Under the pieces are notes generated by a model. That model was not told where the DNA came from, searched no databases, and was given only the letters and a program-made list of their open reading frames with translations. A program made the position numbers and the translations under genes. Shown here piece by piece: positions 1-9,145 of a DNA stretch of 60,893 bases; the stretch's first letter is position 1; each line of letters opens with the position of its first letter. The DNA is from Clostridiales bacterium (lineage in GTDB: Bacteria; Bacillota; Clostridia; Lachnospirales; Lachnospiraceae), in contig JAJBTU010000039.1 in NCBI GenBank assembly GCA_020860715.1, forward strand, positions 1 through 60,893. Reading direction: 5' to 3'.

Positions 1-621
1 AGAACAGCATCGAAATGAAAAGACAGACTGTGCAGGTTTACCTGCTAAAGGCTGTATTTTCATTTCGGGATGGGCGGGCGCTGATCGTCCAGTGGACGGT
101 GCTGAACATCCAGTGGATGTTCGCTTAGCACCGACCGGAGCGAAGCGGAGACGTTTAGCGCCGACCGAAGTGGAACGAAGACGCCCATCAAGCCTCAGAC
201 ATATGACGCGCAAGCGACATATAGCCTTCGAAGAAGGCGGTCTGTGGCCTGCTGTTCTGAATTATGTTATTTTATAGAGTGACGTTGGTGTGGCCTGCTA
301 TTTCGTCACAATTCGACAATCTTTTCCCCGCGAAAAGCGAATCATCTTATCGTTTTACACAACATTTACTTTTCCCTTACATTTCTTTTGCAAATCCTTT
401 TCACTTGTGGTATGGTATATCTGTAAAAAGTTCGTTTTCAGCCTGTGTATGAAATGCTCAGACAGGTCTGTAATTATGAAAATGGGAGACCGCGCTTTCT
501 TTTTTTGCGCGCGGAGTGAGAATAGAAAATAGAACAGGCCGTCCGGAAAGAGGCCCGGAGGCCGCGAACTGTATTGCACACAAGGAGGAGGGAGACAACG
601 GCGTTTCCCTGAAAAAGACAG
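1..621. other. Non-coding region with stacked palindromes and leader of the Na/Pi symporter gene
   Basis: No convincing gene is seen here. The first 200 bases are built of inverted repeats: an 11-bp stem at 11-21/57-67 enclosing a GCAGG-TTTA-CCTGC hairpin, CGTCC-AGT-GGACG at 86-98, GAACATCC-AGT-GGATGTTC at 104-122 enclosed by GGTGCT/AGCACC (98-103/127-132), and two imperfect 29-base tandem units at 125-153 and 155-183. GCCTTC-GAA-GAAGGC follows near 222-236. A further GC hairpin with a T-rich loop lies near 490-514. A purine-rich AAGGAGGAGGGAG at about 581-593 resembles a ribosome site but is about 30 bases from the next start codon. Confidence 0.6.
125..183. repeat. Two tandem imperfect 29-base units
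   Basis: Units at 125-153 and 155-183 both begin TTAGC-CCGACCG and end GACG, with 6 mismatches in 29. Together with the adjacent CCAGTGG-centred palindromes (86-98 and 104-122) they look like a palindromic intergenic repeat family or a small non-autonomous element rather than coding sequence. Confidence 0.55.
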
Positions 622-2268
622 ATGGGTATAGGTAATATCATTTCATTGTTCGGAAGTCTGGGACTGTTCCTGTTTGGCATGAAGTATATGGGGGACGGCC
701 TGGAGCTTGCAGCAGGTCCGAAGATGAAAGACCTTTTGGAGACACTGACCCGCAACCGGGTGATGGGCTTCCTGCTTGGAGCACTTGTCACGATCGTGAT
801 TCAGTCGTCATCTGCGACCACCGTGATGGTCATGGGATTTATCAATGCCGGCATTATGGATCTGGCACAGGCGACCGGCGTGATCTTCGGCGCGAACATC
901 GGTACCACGATCACCAGTGTTCTCATCGCTCTGGACGTATCCGGCATTGCTCCGGTCTGTATCTGCGTCGGTGCGGTGATGATGCTTTATACAAAAAAGA
1001 AGCGTACCGGCTACATAGGACAGGTTATTTTGGGCTTCGGACTTCTGTTTCAGGGACTTCATTCGATGAGCACAGCGATGTCCCCCCTGAAAGATTCTCC
1101 TGCTTTTCTGAATTTTATTACACACGCGACGAATCCGGTACTTGGATTTCTCATCGGTGTTATACTCTGTGCGATCATCCAGAGCTCGTCGGCTGCGGTC
1201 GGCGTTGTGCAGGCGCTTGCACAGCAGGGACTGATGCCGCTGCATTTTGCGGCCTTTATCATCTGCGGCATCAACGTTGGATCTTCAACGCCGGCGATTC
1301 TTTCCGCGTTCAACGCGAGAAACAACGCAAAGCGGGCGGCGCTGATCTATCTGATCTTTAACGTGGTCGGCGCGATTATCTTTATGCCGCTCACGATTTT
1401 TACACCAATTACACAGATTATCGAAAAACTGGTGCCGAGCGCGATGTTCCAGATTTCTGTGTATCATATTCTGTTTAAAGTCGTGACCGGCCTGATTCTT
1501 CTGCCGCTGACAAATGAGGTCGTGACCTGGACCTACCGCATCATTCCGAAGCAGGAACATGAGAATGCATTCCGTCTGGAATACATTGATAAAAACATGC
1601 AGGTGGCCTCTCCGGCTGTAGTGACGCTGCAGGTTGGCCGTGAGGTTGAGCGGATGGGCAGACTTGTCCGGGAAAATCTGGAACGGGCGGAAACCATCGT
1701 GCGGACGCAGAGCATGGCGGGCGTACAGCAGCTGCGTGATACAGAGGATGTCATCGATTATCTTGCATCCGAGATTACCGAATATCTGACGACGATCAAT
1801 GCGGCCGAGATGCCGGCGAGTGTTTCCCACTATATGACCTGCGCGTTCAATGCGGTGAATGACCTGGAGCGCATCGGCGATCATGCGGTCGTAATCTCCG
1901 GCCAGAATGAGACAAGCCTGGAGGCCGGAGAACCCTATTCAGACGAGGCCAAAGCAGATCTTCTGGAAATTTTTGAACTGGATCTGCAGCTGTTTGATGA
2001 GACAATGGAGCTCTTCAGCAAGCACAGCTTTACGCCGGAGGTCTGGGTGGACATCCGCAAGCGGGAGCACCGGGTCACAAAGAAGGCTTCCAAAGCGCAG
2101 GCAAGACATATGGACCGCCTGAAAGACGGACAGTGTTCGTTTGAGAAAGGGCTGACCTTTGTCGAGATCCTTGACAGTTTTGTGCGTATCGCGAACCATT
2201 CCGTTAATATCGCTGAGGAGAGCGGTTCCGAGATGCTGAGCGGGATGCTGAAAACGGACAACAGCTGA
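622..2268 (+). CDS. Na+/phosphate symporter with C-terminal PhoU-like domain
   Basis: A 548-residue membrane protein of the Na/Pi cotransporter (NptA/YjbB) family, which couples sodium entry to phosphate movement across the cytoplasmic membrane. The first ~330 residues are hydrophobic and contain the family's duplicated signature: IQSSSATT near residue 55 and IQSSSAAVG near residue 190. The last ~200 residues are helical and soluble with two PhoU-like segments (for example AFNAVNDLERIGDHA and a later ILDSFVRIANH), as is usual in full-length members. The ATG at 622 is the only plausible start because an in-frame TGA lies at 610, yet the strong Shine-Dalgarno-like tract is about 30 bases upstream, so initiation may be inefficient or use a weak GAAAAAG site. 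It is monocistronic by spacing. Confidence 0.9.
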   Translation: MGIGNIISLFGSLGLFLFGMKYMGDGLELAAGPKMKDLLETLTRNRVMGFLLGALVTIVIQSSSATTVMVMGFINAGIMDLAQATGVIFGANIGTTITSVLIALDVSGIAPVCICVGAVMMLYTKKKRTGYIGQVILGFGLLFQGLHSMSTAMSPLKDSPAFLNFITHATNPVLGFLIGVILCAIIQSSSAAVGVVQALAQQGLMPLHFAAFIICGINVGSSTPAILSAFNARNNAKRAALIYLIFNVVGAIIFMPLTIFTPITQIIEKLVPSAMFQISVYHILFKVVTGLILLPLTNEVVTWTYRIIPKQEHENAFRLEYIDKNMQVASPAVVTLQVGREVERMGRLVRENLERAETIVRTQSMAGVQQLRDTEDVIDYLASEITEYLTTINAAEMPASVSHYMTCAFNAVNDLERIGDHAVVISGQNETSLEAGEPYSDEAKADLLEIFELDLQLFDETMELFSKHSFTPEVWVDIRKREHRVTKKASKAQARHMDRLKDGQCSFEKGLTFVEILDSFVRIANHSVNIAEESGSEMLSGMLKTDNS

Positions 2269-2325
2269 GATAACGCAGTCCGTGACGGACAAAAAGAAAC
2301 GGCCGGATGAAATCCGACAAAACGG

Positions 2326-2354
2326 TTGACAAAAAAAATCCATACTGCTATCAT
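2326..2354 (+). promoter_or_regulatory. Sigma-A type promoter of glnA
   Basis: TTGACA at 2326-2331, 17-base spacer, TATCAT at 2349-2354. It would give a leader of about 200 bases before the glnA start. The leader contains small hairpins, such as GAACG-AAGG-CGTTC near 2367-2380, but I could not identify a confident ANTAR-type pair of hexaloop hairpins by eye. Confidence 0.65.
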
Positions 2355-2555
2355 TCGGTATGGGCGAACGAAGGCGTTCTTCCCTTTATTATGCGCAGGT
2401 CGACAGATCTTCCTGCCCGATAGGGAAGCAGCGCCTTTTCTGACGTGAAGGAAGAACAGAATCTCCTGCTGACGAAAATGTTGAGATGACAGCGTGAATA
2501 TAAGAGAACAGGCAGGGCTCTGGCGGCTGTGAAAATGGGAACAAGGAGGAACGAT

Positions 2556-3887
2556 ATGAGCAGATATACGAGGGCGGATATATACAGGATTATTGAGGAG
2601 GAGGATGTACAGTTCATCCGGCTGCAGTTCACGGATATGTTCGGGACTTTGAAAAATCTTGCCGTGACGGTCAACCAGCTGGATCGTGTGCTGGACAATA
2701 AGGTTACGTTCGACGGCGCGTCCATAGAGGGCTTTGCCCGGATCGAGCGTTCGGATCTGTGCCTGCATCCGGATCTGGATACCTTCCTGATTTTTCCATG
2801 GAGACCGCAGAACGGCAAGGTAGCCCGCTTTATCTGTGATATTTATTATGCGGACGGCAAGCCGTTTGACGGGGATCCACGGTATGTACTGAAAAAGGTG
2901 GTTGCGGAAGCGGAACAGATGGGATATTGCCTGGAGGCGGGACCGGAATGTGAATTTTTCCTGTTTCACACGGATGACGAAGGCCGGCCGACCACAGTGA
3001 CGCACGAACAGGCCGGATATTTTGATATTGCGCCGATTGATCTGGGTGAAAATGCGCGTCGCGATATGATCCTGACAATGGAGGAAATGGGCTATATTGT
3101 GGAATCTTCGCACCACGAGGCGGCTCCGGCGCAGCACGAGATTGATCTGCGCTATGATGAGGCGCTGCAGAGCGCGGACGGCATTATGACCTTCCGGCTT
3201 GCGGCAAAGACGGTCGCCAAGCGGCATGGTTTGCACGCCTCTTTTATGCCAAAGCCGGTCGCAGGGGAGAACGGATCCGGGATGCACATCAATCTGTCTC
3301 TGACGAAAGACGGCAAAAATGCTTTTTATGACGCCTCAGACCCGATTCACTTAAGTCAGGAGGGACGCTGGTTTATCGGCGGTCTTCTGAAGCATATCCG
3401 TGCGGTGACGGCGGTGACGAACCCGATTGTTAATTCGTACAAGCGGCTGGTGCCCGGTTTTGAAGCTCCGGTGCATGTCGCCTGGTCCGCAAAGAATCGG
3501 ATTCCGCTGATCCGCATCCCGATCATGGGGAACGGCACCAAGCGCATCGAACTTCGAAGCCCGGATAATGCGGCGAATCCGTATCTGGCTCTGGCTGTCT
3601 GCATGGCCGCCGGGCTTGACGGCATCCGCAATCAGATCACGCCGCCGGAGAACATGGATGAGAACCTGCATGCACTGGATCCTGAAGTGCTGAAAGCGAA
3701 AGGCGTGGAGCGGCTTCCGGTCACACTGCTTGAAGCGGTGGAGGCGTTGGAGGAGGACGAGTTTATCTGCGGCGTGCTGGGAGAACATGTGACCAGACGC
3801 TATATCAAGGCGAAAAAAGAGGAGTGGGAAGAGTACCAGTCGAGCGTGAGCGAATGGGAGCTTAACCGCTATCTTGCCAGAGTCTGA
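2556..3887 (+). CDS. glnA: Glutamine synthetase, type I
   Basis: Makes glutamine from glutamate, ammonia and ATP in the cytoplasm; the main entry of ammonium into amino acids. The 443-residue length matches type I-alpha enzymes. Visible family motifs include DGASIEGF (substrate/metal loop), AGPECEFFLF (metal-binding glutamates), NGSGMHINLSL (ATP site) and IELRSPDNAANPYLALA near the C-terminal third. The region after RSPDNAAN lacks the Tyr adenylylation loop typical of type I-beta enzymes, so adenylylation control is not expected. The start at 2556 is chosen because AAGGAGG lies 5 bases before it; an upstream in-frame ATG at 2529 has no ribosome site. A response regulator follows 23 bases downstream, suggesting co-transcription. 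Confidence 0.95.
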   Translation: MSRYTRADIYRIIEEEDVQFIRLQFTDMFGTLKNLAVTVNQLDRVLDNKVTFDGASIEGFARIERSDLCLHPDLDTFLIFPWRPQNGKVARFICDIYYADGKPFDGDPRYVLKKVVAEAEQMGYCLEAGPECEFFLFHTDDEGRPTTVTHEQAGYFDIAPIDLGENARRDMILTMEEMGYIVESSHHEAAPAQHEIDLRYDEALQSADGIMTFRLAAKTVAKRHGLHASFMPKPVAGENGSGMHINLSLTKDGKNAFYDASDPIHLSQEGRWFIGGLLKHIRAVTAVTNPIVNSYKRLVPGFEAPVHVAWSAKNRIPLIRIPIMGNGTKRIELRSPDNAANPYLALAVCMAAGLDGIRNQITPPENMDENLHALDPEVLKAKGVERLPVTLLEAVEALEEDEFICGVLGEHVTRRYIKAKKEEWEEYQSSVSEWELNRYLARV

Positions 3888-3910
3888 GTATCTTCGGCAG
3901 GAGGATTCGG

Positions 3911-4468
3911 ATGTTTAATACCAATATTATAGTCGTATTTCCGAAACCGGAAGATGCGAAAAATGTCCGGAATCTCCTGACCCGCAGCGGATATGGAGTC
4001 CGGGCGGTCTGTACGAGCGGCGCGCAGGCACTTTCAGCGGCTGACCGTCTCGGCTCAGGCGTGATTGTCTGCGGCTATAAATTTGCGGACATGGTGTATT
4101 CGGAACTTTATGAGGATATGCCGAATTCCTTTGGAATGCTGCTCGTAGCATCCGCGCGCGCTGTAAGCGATGGCATTTCGGAAGGCGTTCTCTGCGTGAC
4201 GATGCCTTTTCATGTCAATGATCTGCTGGATTCACTGGAGATGGTGATCAGCCAGCAGCAGCGCCGCAGGCGGCAGAAGCGCATGATGCCGCCGCAGCGG
4301 ACCGACGAGGAAAAGAAGCTGATTGCCGAGGCAAAATCTCTTCTGATGGAGCGCAACGGCATGACCGAGGAGGAGGCGCACCATTATCTGCAGAAGACCA
4401 GTATGGACAGCGGGACAAACATGGTGGAGACTGCGCAGATGCTGTTCGCGCTGATGCGTGATGAGTAA
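3911..4468 (+). CDS. ANTAR-domain RNA-binding regulator with degenerate receiver
   Basis: A 185-residue two-domain protein. Residues ~1-115 have the alternating beta/alpha pattern of a response-regulator receiver, starting NIIVVFPKPEDA. Residues ~135-185 form an ANTAR domain (EEKKLIAEAKSLLMERN, then EEAHHYLQKTSMD), an RNA-binding antiterminator fold. In the receiver, the stretch VIVCGYKF stands where the phospho-accepting Asp is expected, and the conserved Lys before Pro-Phe is replaced (VTMPF), so classical phosphorylation is unlikely. It sits directly downstream of glnA with a GGCAGGAGG ribosome site, a linkage common in Clostridia; a role in nitrogen-responsive antitermination is inferred from family and context. 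Confidence 0.85.
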   Translation: MFNTNIIVVFPKPEDAKNVRNLLTRSGYGVRAVCTSGAQALSAADRLGSGVIVCGYKFADMVYSELYEDMPNSFGMLLVASARAVSDGISEGVLCVTMPFHVNDLLDSLEMVISQQQRRRRQKRMMPPQRTDEEKKLIAEAKSLLMERNGMTEEEAHHYLQKTSMDSGTNMVETAQMLFALMRDE

Positions 4469-4581
4469 TTTGTGTCGGGAAATCTGCGCTTATGCGGCAG
4501 TTAAGCCGGACTGCAGCGGATTTTACAGACTTAAAAAAATGAAACGTTAATTTCGGAAAAAACAAGACATGGAGGCTGGAA

Positions 4582-5430
4582 ATGAGATTTACCAAAATGC
4601 ATGGTCTGGGGAATGATTATATTTATGTGAACTGCCTGAAAGAACAGATCGCAAATCCTTCCGAAGCCGCGATCCGTGTGAGTGACCGTCACTTCGGCAT
4701 TGGCTCAGACGGACTGATCCTGATCAGACCTTCGGACAAGGCAGATTTTCAGATGGAAATGTACAACGCGGACGGCTCTCAGGGCGCGATGTGCGGCAAC
4801 GGCATCCGCTGTGTGGCAAAATATGTCTACGATTATGGTCTGACCGACAAGACACAGATCAGTGTGGAGACGAAGAGCGGCATTAAATATCTGGATCTGA
4901 CGGTCAGGGACGGAAAAGTTGCTCTGGTCCGTGTGGACATGGGAGCGCCGATCCTGGAGCCGGAGCGGATTCCGGTGCGTATCGGGGGTGTATCTTCAGC
5001 GGAAAAGCCGATCATCGGAGAAGCGGTTTCTGTTGGAGAGGATATTTTTTCCATCACCTGCGTCTCCATGGGGAACCCGCACTGTGTTGTACCTGTTAAG
5101 GATGTGGACGGACTGGAGATTGAAAAAACCGGCCCGCTGTTTGAAAATCATTCGATGTTTCCGGATCGGGTCAATACGGAATTTGTGAGAGTCCTCGATC
5201 ACGACACGGTGCAGATGCGTGTCTGGGAGCGCGGCTCCGGTGAGACGCTCGCCTGCGGTACAGGTGCCTGTGCGGTTGCTGTTGCAGGCGCGTTAAACGG
5301 ATGGACCGGAAACAAAGTGACGGTGAAGCTGCGCGGCGGAGATCTGCAGATCGAGTGGGACCGCGGGAAGAATACGGTGTTTATGACCGGTCCGGCTACG
5401 ACGGTGTTTGAGGGAGAAATTATTTTATAA
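4582..5430 (+). CDS. dapF: Diaminopimelate epimerase
   Basis: Converts LL-diaminopimelate to the meso form for lysine and peptidoglycan. At 282 residues it is normal length. It starts with the family's N-terminus [16 protein letters not shown] and carries both catalytic cysteine loops: AMCGNGIRC near residue 75 and [16 protein letters not shown] near residue 220. The ribosome site GGAGG precedes the ATG by about 8 bases. The stop is 23 bases from dapL, which makes its substrate, so the two form a compact lysine/peptidoglycan operon. Confidence 0.96.
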   Translation: MRFTKMHGLGNDYIYVNCLKEQIANPSEAAIRVSDRHFGIGSDGLILIRPSDKADFQMEMYNADGSQGAMCGNGIRCVAKYVYDYGLTDKTQISVETKSGIKYLDLTVRDGKVALVRVDMGAPILEPERIPVRIGGVSSAEKPIIGEAVSVGEDIFSITCVSMGNPHCVVPVKDVDGLEIEKTGPLFENHSMFPDRVNTEFVRVLDHDTVQMRVWERGSGETLACGTGACAVAVAGALNGWTGNKVTVKLRGGDLQIEWDRGKNTVFMTGPATTVFEGEIIL

Positions 5431-5453
5431 AGAGATTGTATAAGGAGGCCATT

Positions 5454-6668
5454 ATGTTTAAGATCAATGAAAATTACCTGAAGCTGCCGGGCAGCTACCT
5501 TTTTTCCACGATTGCGAAGAAGGTGAATGAATTTCAGGCGGCGAACCCGGATAAATCCGTGATCCGTCTCGGCATCGGCGACGTGACACAGCCGCTCGCT
5601 CCGGCAATCATCGACGCGCTGCACGGCGCGGTGGATGAGATGGGAAAGGCGGAGACCTTCCACGGATACGCGCCGGATCTCGGCTATGAGTTTTTGCGCA
5701 CGGCGATCGCGAAGAATGACTACGCGGACCGCGGCTGCGACATCGCGGCGGACGAAATCTTTGTGTCAGATGGTGCGAAGTGTGATTCCGGCAACATTCA
5801 GGAGATCTTCAGTGTGGATAATAAGATCGCGGTGTGCGATCCGGTATACCCGGTCTATGTGGATACCAACGTCATGGCAGGCCGCACCGGCACCTATGAT
5901 CCGAAGACGGAGATGTGGAGCGATGTGATCTATATGCCCTGCACGGCAGAGAACAATTTTGCACCGGAGCTTCCGAAGGAGACACCGGATATGATTTATC
6001 TGTGCTTCCCGAATAATCCGACCGGAGCGACCATCACAAAGGATCAGCTTCAGGTGTGGGTGGATTACGCGAATAAAGTCGGCGCGGTCATCATTTACGA
6101 CGCCGCTTACGAGGCATATATTTCTGAGCCGGATGTACCGCACACAATTTTTGAGTGCGAGGGCGCGCGTACCTGTGCGATCGAGCTCAAATCCTTTTCC
6201 AAGAATGCCGGTTTCACCGGAACCCGTCTGGGCTACACGGTGATTCCGAAGGATTTAAAGTGCGGGGATGTGATGCTGCATTCTCTCTGGGCGAGACGCC
6301 ACGGCACCAAATACAATGGCGCTCCGTACATCCAGCAGCGCGCGGGTGAGGCAGTCTATTCGCCGGAAGGCAAGGAGCAGCTTGCAAAGCAGGTGGCTTA
6401 CTATATGAACAATGCAAAGGTCATCAAGGAGGGTCTTCAGGAAGCCGGCTATACCGTTTCCGGCGGCGTGAACGCTCCGTATATCTGGCTGAAGACGCCG
6501 GGATCGATGACCTCCTGGGAATTCTTTGATTACCTGCTGGCGAACGCAAATGTAGTCGGCACACCGGGATCAGGATTCGGACCGAGCGGCGAGGGCTATT
6601 TCCGTCTGACTGCGTTCGGCACCTACGAGAATACGGTGGCCGCGCTGGAGCGGATCAGGAAGATGTGA
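5454..6668 (+). CDS. dapL: LL-diaminopimelate aminotransferase
   Basis: A PLP-dependent class I/II aminotransferase that converts tetrahydrodipicolinate to LL-diaminopimelate in one step, bypassing acylated intermediates. The 404 residues begin with the typical [17 protein letters not shown]. The PLP lysine lies in [17 protein letters not shown] and a cofactor-binding FPNNPTGAT loop precedes it. The start at 5454 follows AAGGAGG by 6 bases; the longer frame from 5436 has no ribosome site. It follows dapF and ends 11 bases before the broken phosphatase gene. Confidence 0.96.
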   Translation: MFKINENYLKLPGSYLFSTIAKKVNEFQAANPDKSVIRLGIGDVTQPLAPAIIDALHGAVDEMGKAETFHGYAPDLGYEFLRTAIAKNDYADRGCDIAADEIFVSDGAKCDSGNIQEIFSVDNKIAVCDPVYPVYVDTNVMAGRTGTYDPKTEMWSDVIYMPCTAENNFAPELPKETPDMIYLCFPNNPTGATITKDQLQVWVDYANKVGAVIIYDAAYEAYISEPDVPHTIFECEGARTCAIELKSFSKNAGFTGTRLGYTVIPKDLKCGDVMLHSLWARRHGTKYNGAPYIQQRAGEAVYSPEGKEQLAKQVAYYMNNAKVIKEGLQEAGYTVSGGVNAPYIWLKTPGSMTSWEFFDYLLANANVVGTPGSGFGPSGEGYFRLTAFGTYENTVAALERIRKM

Positions 6669-6679
6669 GGAAATTTATT

Positions 6680-7408
6680 ATGAAACTATTGTTCATACGC
6701 CACGGCGATCCGGATTACTCGATCGATTCTCTGACTGAGAAAGGCTGGAAAGAGGCGGAATATCTTGCGGAGCGCATTGCAAAGCTGGATGTCCGGGACT
6801 TTTACGTATCCCCGCGCGGACGCGCGAGGGATACGGCTTCGCTGACGTTAAAAAAGATGAACCGCACAGCCATACAGTGTGAATGGCTGCGTGAATTTGC
6901 GCCGCGGATCGACCGGCCGGACCGTAAGGATTCGCCGGTCTGCTGGGACTGGCTGCCGCAGGACTGGACGGCCGATGAGCGGTTTTATCTGCCGGATCAG
7001 TGGTATGAACCGCCGATCATGAAGGCAGGCAAAGTCAAAGAAGAGTATGAGTGGGTCGCAGAAGGCATGGATACACTTCTGGCCGGGTATGGCTATGTCC
7101 GCGACGGACATCTTTACCGCACGGAGCAGGGCAACAATGATACGCTGGTGTTTTTCTGCCATTTTGGCGTTACCTGCGTTCTGCTGGGACATCTGATCGG
7201 CGCGTCACCGATGGTGCTCTGACACGGACTCTGTTCGGCTCCGACCTCGGTGACTACGGTGGTGACCGAGGAGCGAAGGAAAGGCATCGTGAGCTTCCGC
7301 GCAAGTACGTTTGGAGATGTTTCCCATCTTTATGTGAAGGACGAACCACCCGCGTTCTCGGCGCGGTTCAGCGAATGCTATGAGAATGAAAATGAGCGGC
7401 TGGATTGA
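6680..7408 (+). pseudogene. Histidine phosphatase family protein interrupted by an in-frame TGA
   Basis: The product begins KLLFIRHGDPDYSI, the phosphate-binding RHG motif of the histidine phosphatase (phosphoglycerate mutase-like) superfamily, with a second histidine in FFCHFGVTC. Translation stops at a TGA at 7220-7222 after 180 codons. The same reading frame then stays open with good codon use to 7408 (HGLCSAPTSVTTVVTEERR, later FRASTFGDVSHLYV), giving 242 codons in all. The stop stands where a Trp (TGG) before His-Gly fits the family, so I read this as a one-base nonsense change, a sequencing error, or much less likely readthrough. The 180-residue product would lack the last ~60 residues, including the usual C-terminal core strand. 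The start has GAGGAAA upstream. Substrate unknown. Confidence 0.8.
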
Positions 7409-7418
7409 ACCGCCGCTC
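7394..7418. terminator. Hairpin at the end of the dap operon
   Basis: GAGCGGC (7394-7400) and GCCGCTC (7412-7418) form a 7-bp stem around the 7406-7408 stop codon, followed by GTTTCCCGTTT. The T-tract is weak. It lies between convergent genes. Confidence 0.4.
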
Positions 7419-7459
7419 GTTTCCCGTTTATGGGGCATGAAAAGTTTTTCATACCTGTC

Positions 7460-8932
7460 TTAATGCCGTTCAAAGCCTTCCGGCCTGTTTTCCAGTTCAC
7501 GGATTCCTTCGTCTAAAATGTGCAGAGTCTCTTCCTGGGTGTATACCAGCTGGCTGCCTGACAGAGACTGGAAAAAATCCAGAAAAGCGCGGCAGACAGA
7601 TTTTTCAGAGATGTGTATATTACAGTAGTAAGCTCCGTGTATAAAATCCGCAGTCGTGTCAAACCATACGTTTCCGCTTGTGTCAATATAAAGTGTCAGA
7701 TAGTCCGGAATGCGCAGCACGGAAGGCCGCGCGATCCGGCCGGTTACTTTATCGGAGGCAATATCCGCACGCAGAAGCGACAGAAAGAGGAGCCGATCCG
7801 GGACATCAAGGGCCGAAACATATTCGGGCGGTATTTCTGAAATCTTTCCGGTCTCAATAAAATACTGCAGTCCTTTTTCCGAAAAAACAGTGCAGAAATT
7901 TTTCTCAACCATCTGAACAAGAGAAAAGTGATGCAGCACAGCATCATACAGAGCCTGCATGGAGCCGTCGATTCCCTGAACATATTTAGCGATCAGTTCC
8001 GGGGTGGAGTAACGGCCGAAGCAGGGCTGCGGCATCACGCATAAGGAACCTTTCTGATCGATCATGGAAGTGGAGACCTCCAGAATATCAGAAAGTGTGG
8101 TCGCAAAAGAAACAAACGGTTCACAATGATCTTTCAGATTTTGAAAATGGCCGGAAAAATAATGTACCAGCTTTTCTGAATCTTCGATCAGTGCTGTTGA
8201 CAGATTCTGTGAGAGAAGAATCAGATAATGCGGCGTGATGATATAATAGTTGAGCGGATTTACGGAAAGAGATTCCGGATGTTCATAAAAATAGAACGGC
8301 CGGTAGGAATCTCTGGCGATCAGGCACAGCGGAATGATCTGCTGCAGCATCCCGACGCTCTTCGAGCAGTCGTTGTCCGCGGCCGTCGGAAAACAGAAGA
8401 GCTGATCTACACAAAAATGAGCGCCGTTTTTCCAAAGCTGTATCAAAAGGGATGAAATATCCGCTCCGAAAGGAAGAAACAGCTGAAAACAGACTTCAGA
8501 TCCCTGCGAGACTTCCCGGGAAAGGAGTCTGGTCAGCGCGTTTAAAACAGAAAACTCCCCTTCATACAATCCGTTTTTAACGGAGCCGGATGGAAAGACG
8601 GCAGGAAAAACATCTGCCTGCGGAACCGAGGAATCCGATGGAAAATAAACAGAGGAAAGATGGTTTAGCAATTCACTGACAGCAGAGCGGTTTCGCCAGA
8701 CATCCTCACCCTGAAGAAGCATATCATAAAGCCGGAAGAATTCCTGACGTTCCTCAAGGGATAACTGCAGGTAACTGGCCAGGGAACGAACCGTTTTGTA
8801 AGAGAGGACTCGTTCATCCTTTAATGCTTTATGAATGGAAGTTCGTTCCGTTCCGATGCCGCGCGAAATAGCAGAGATGGATTCGCCGCTTTCATCAATC
8901 AGTTTTTTCAGGTACTCACTGAATTTAGACAT
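7460..8932 (-). CDS. Large helix-turn-helix regulator, function unknown
   Basis: About 490 residues. The N-terminus (FSEYLKKLIDESGESISAIS, then IGTERTSIHKALKDER) is a lambda-repressor-like HTH; the remaining ~420 residues are not recognised and have no obvious membrane segment. Similar architecture is seen in lachnospiral proteins where a short HTH precedes a long sensor-like region. The start at 8932 is preferred over the frame opening at 9004 because the HTH begins there and GAGAACCAACC precedes it. It diverges from the secreted protein gene at 9146, so it may control that gene and itself; this is inference from position only. Confidence 0.6.
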   Translation of the reverse strand: MSKFSEYLKKLIDESGESISAISRGIGTERTSIHKALKDERVLSYKTVRSLASYLQLSLEERQEFFRLYDMLLQGEDVWRNRSAVSELLNHLSSVYFPSDSSVPQADVFPAVFPSGSVKNGLYEGEFSVLNALTRLLSREVSQGSEVCFQLFLPFGADISSLLIQLWKNGAHFCVDQLFCFPTAADNDCSKSVGMLQQIIPLCLIARDSYRPFYFYEHPESLSVNPLNYYIITPHYLILLSQNLSTALIEDSEKLVHYFSGHFQNLKDHCEPFVSFATTLSDILEVSTSMIDQKGSLCVMPQPCFGRYSTPELIAKYVQGIDGSMQALYDAVLHHFSLVQMVEKNFCTVFSEKGLQYFIETGKISEIPPEYVSALDVPDRLLFLSLLRADIASDKVTGRIARPSVLRIPDYLTLYIDTSGNVWFDTTADFIHGAYYCNIHISEKSVCRAFLDFFQSLSGSQLVYTQEETLHILDEGIRELENRPEGFERH

Positions 8933-9041
8933 AGGTTGGTTCTCCCGAATTTTTTCTTTAAGTATATACCAAAAGGAAATGTGACGCAAATTGTATTGTG
9001 ACAAAATCCGACACGAGGGGCGGCACAGCTTCCGTCACAGG

Positions 9042-9070
9042 TTGAATTCGGTATCTGATTCGGGTAGAAT
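9042..9070 (+). promoter_or_regulatory. Promoter of the secreted-protein gene at 9146
   Basis: TTGAAT at 9042-9047, 17-base spacer, TAGAAT at 9065-9070, about 75 bases before the start. Between this promoter and the divergent HTH gene lie two TGTGAC direct repeats near 8980-9003 that could be operator half-sites. Confidence 0.5.
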
Positions 9071-9145
9071 ATCGGCTGAAAACCAGAGATTAGAAAACAC
9101 TAGAGAAACAGATTGTGTTGGCAGTAAAGAGAAAGCAGAGGAGAT

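Noticed and set aside
1935-3287. 450-codon leftward open frame across the symporter end and glnA
   Set aside because: It lies opposite two certain genes, has no family-like sequence and crosses the glnA promoter; a shadow frame in GC-moderate DNA.
7220-7222. TGA as selenocysteine or Trp codon
   Set aside because: No selenoprotein family or SECIS-like hairpin fits, and TGA ends many other genes in the window.
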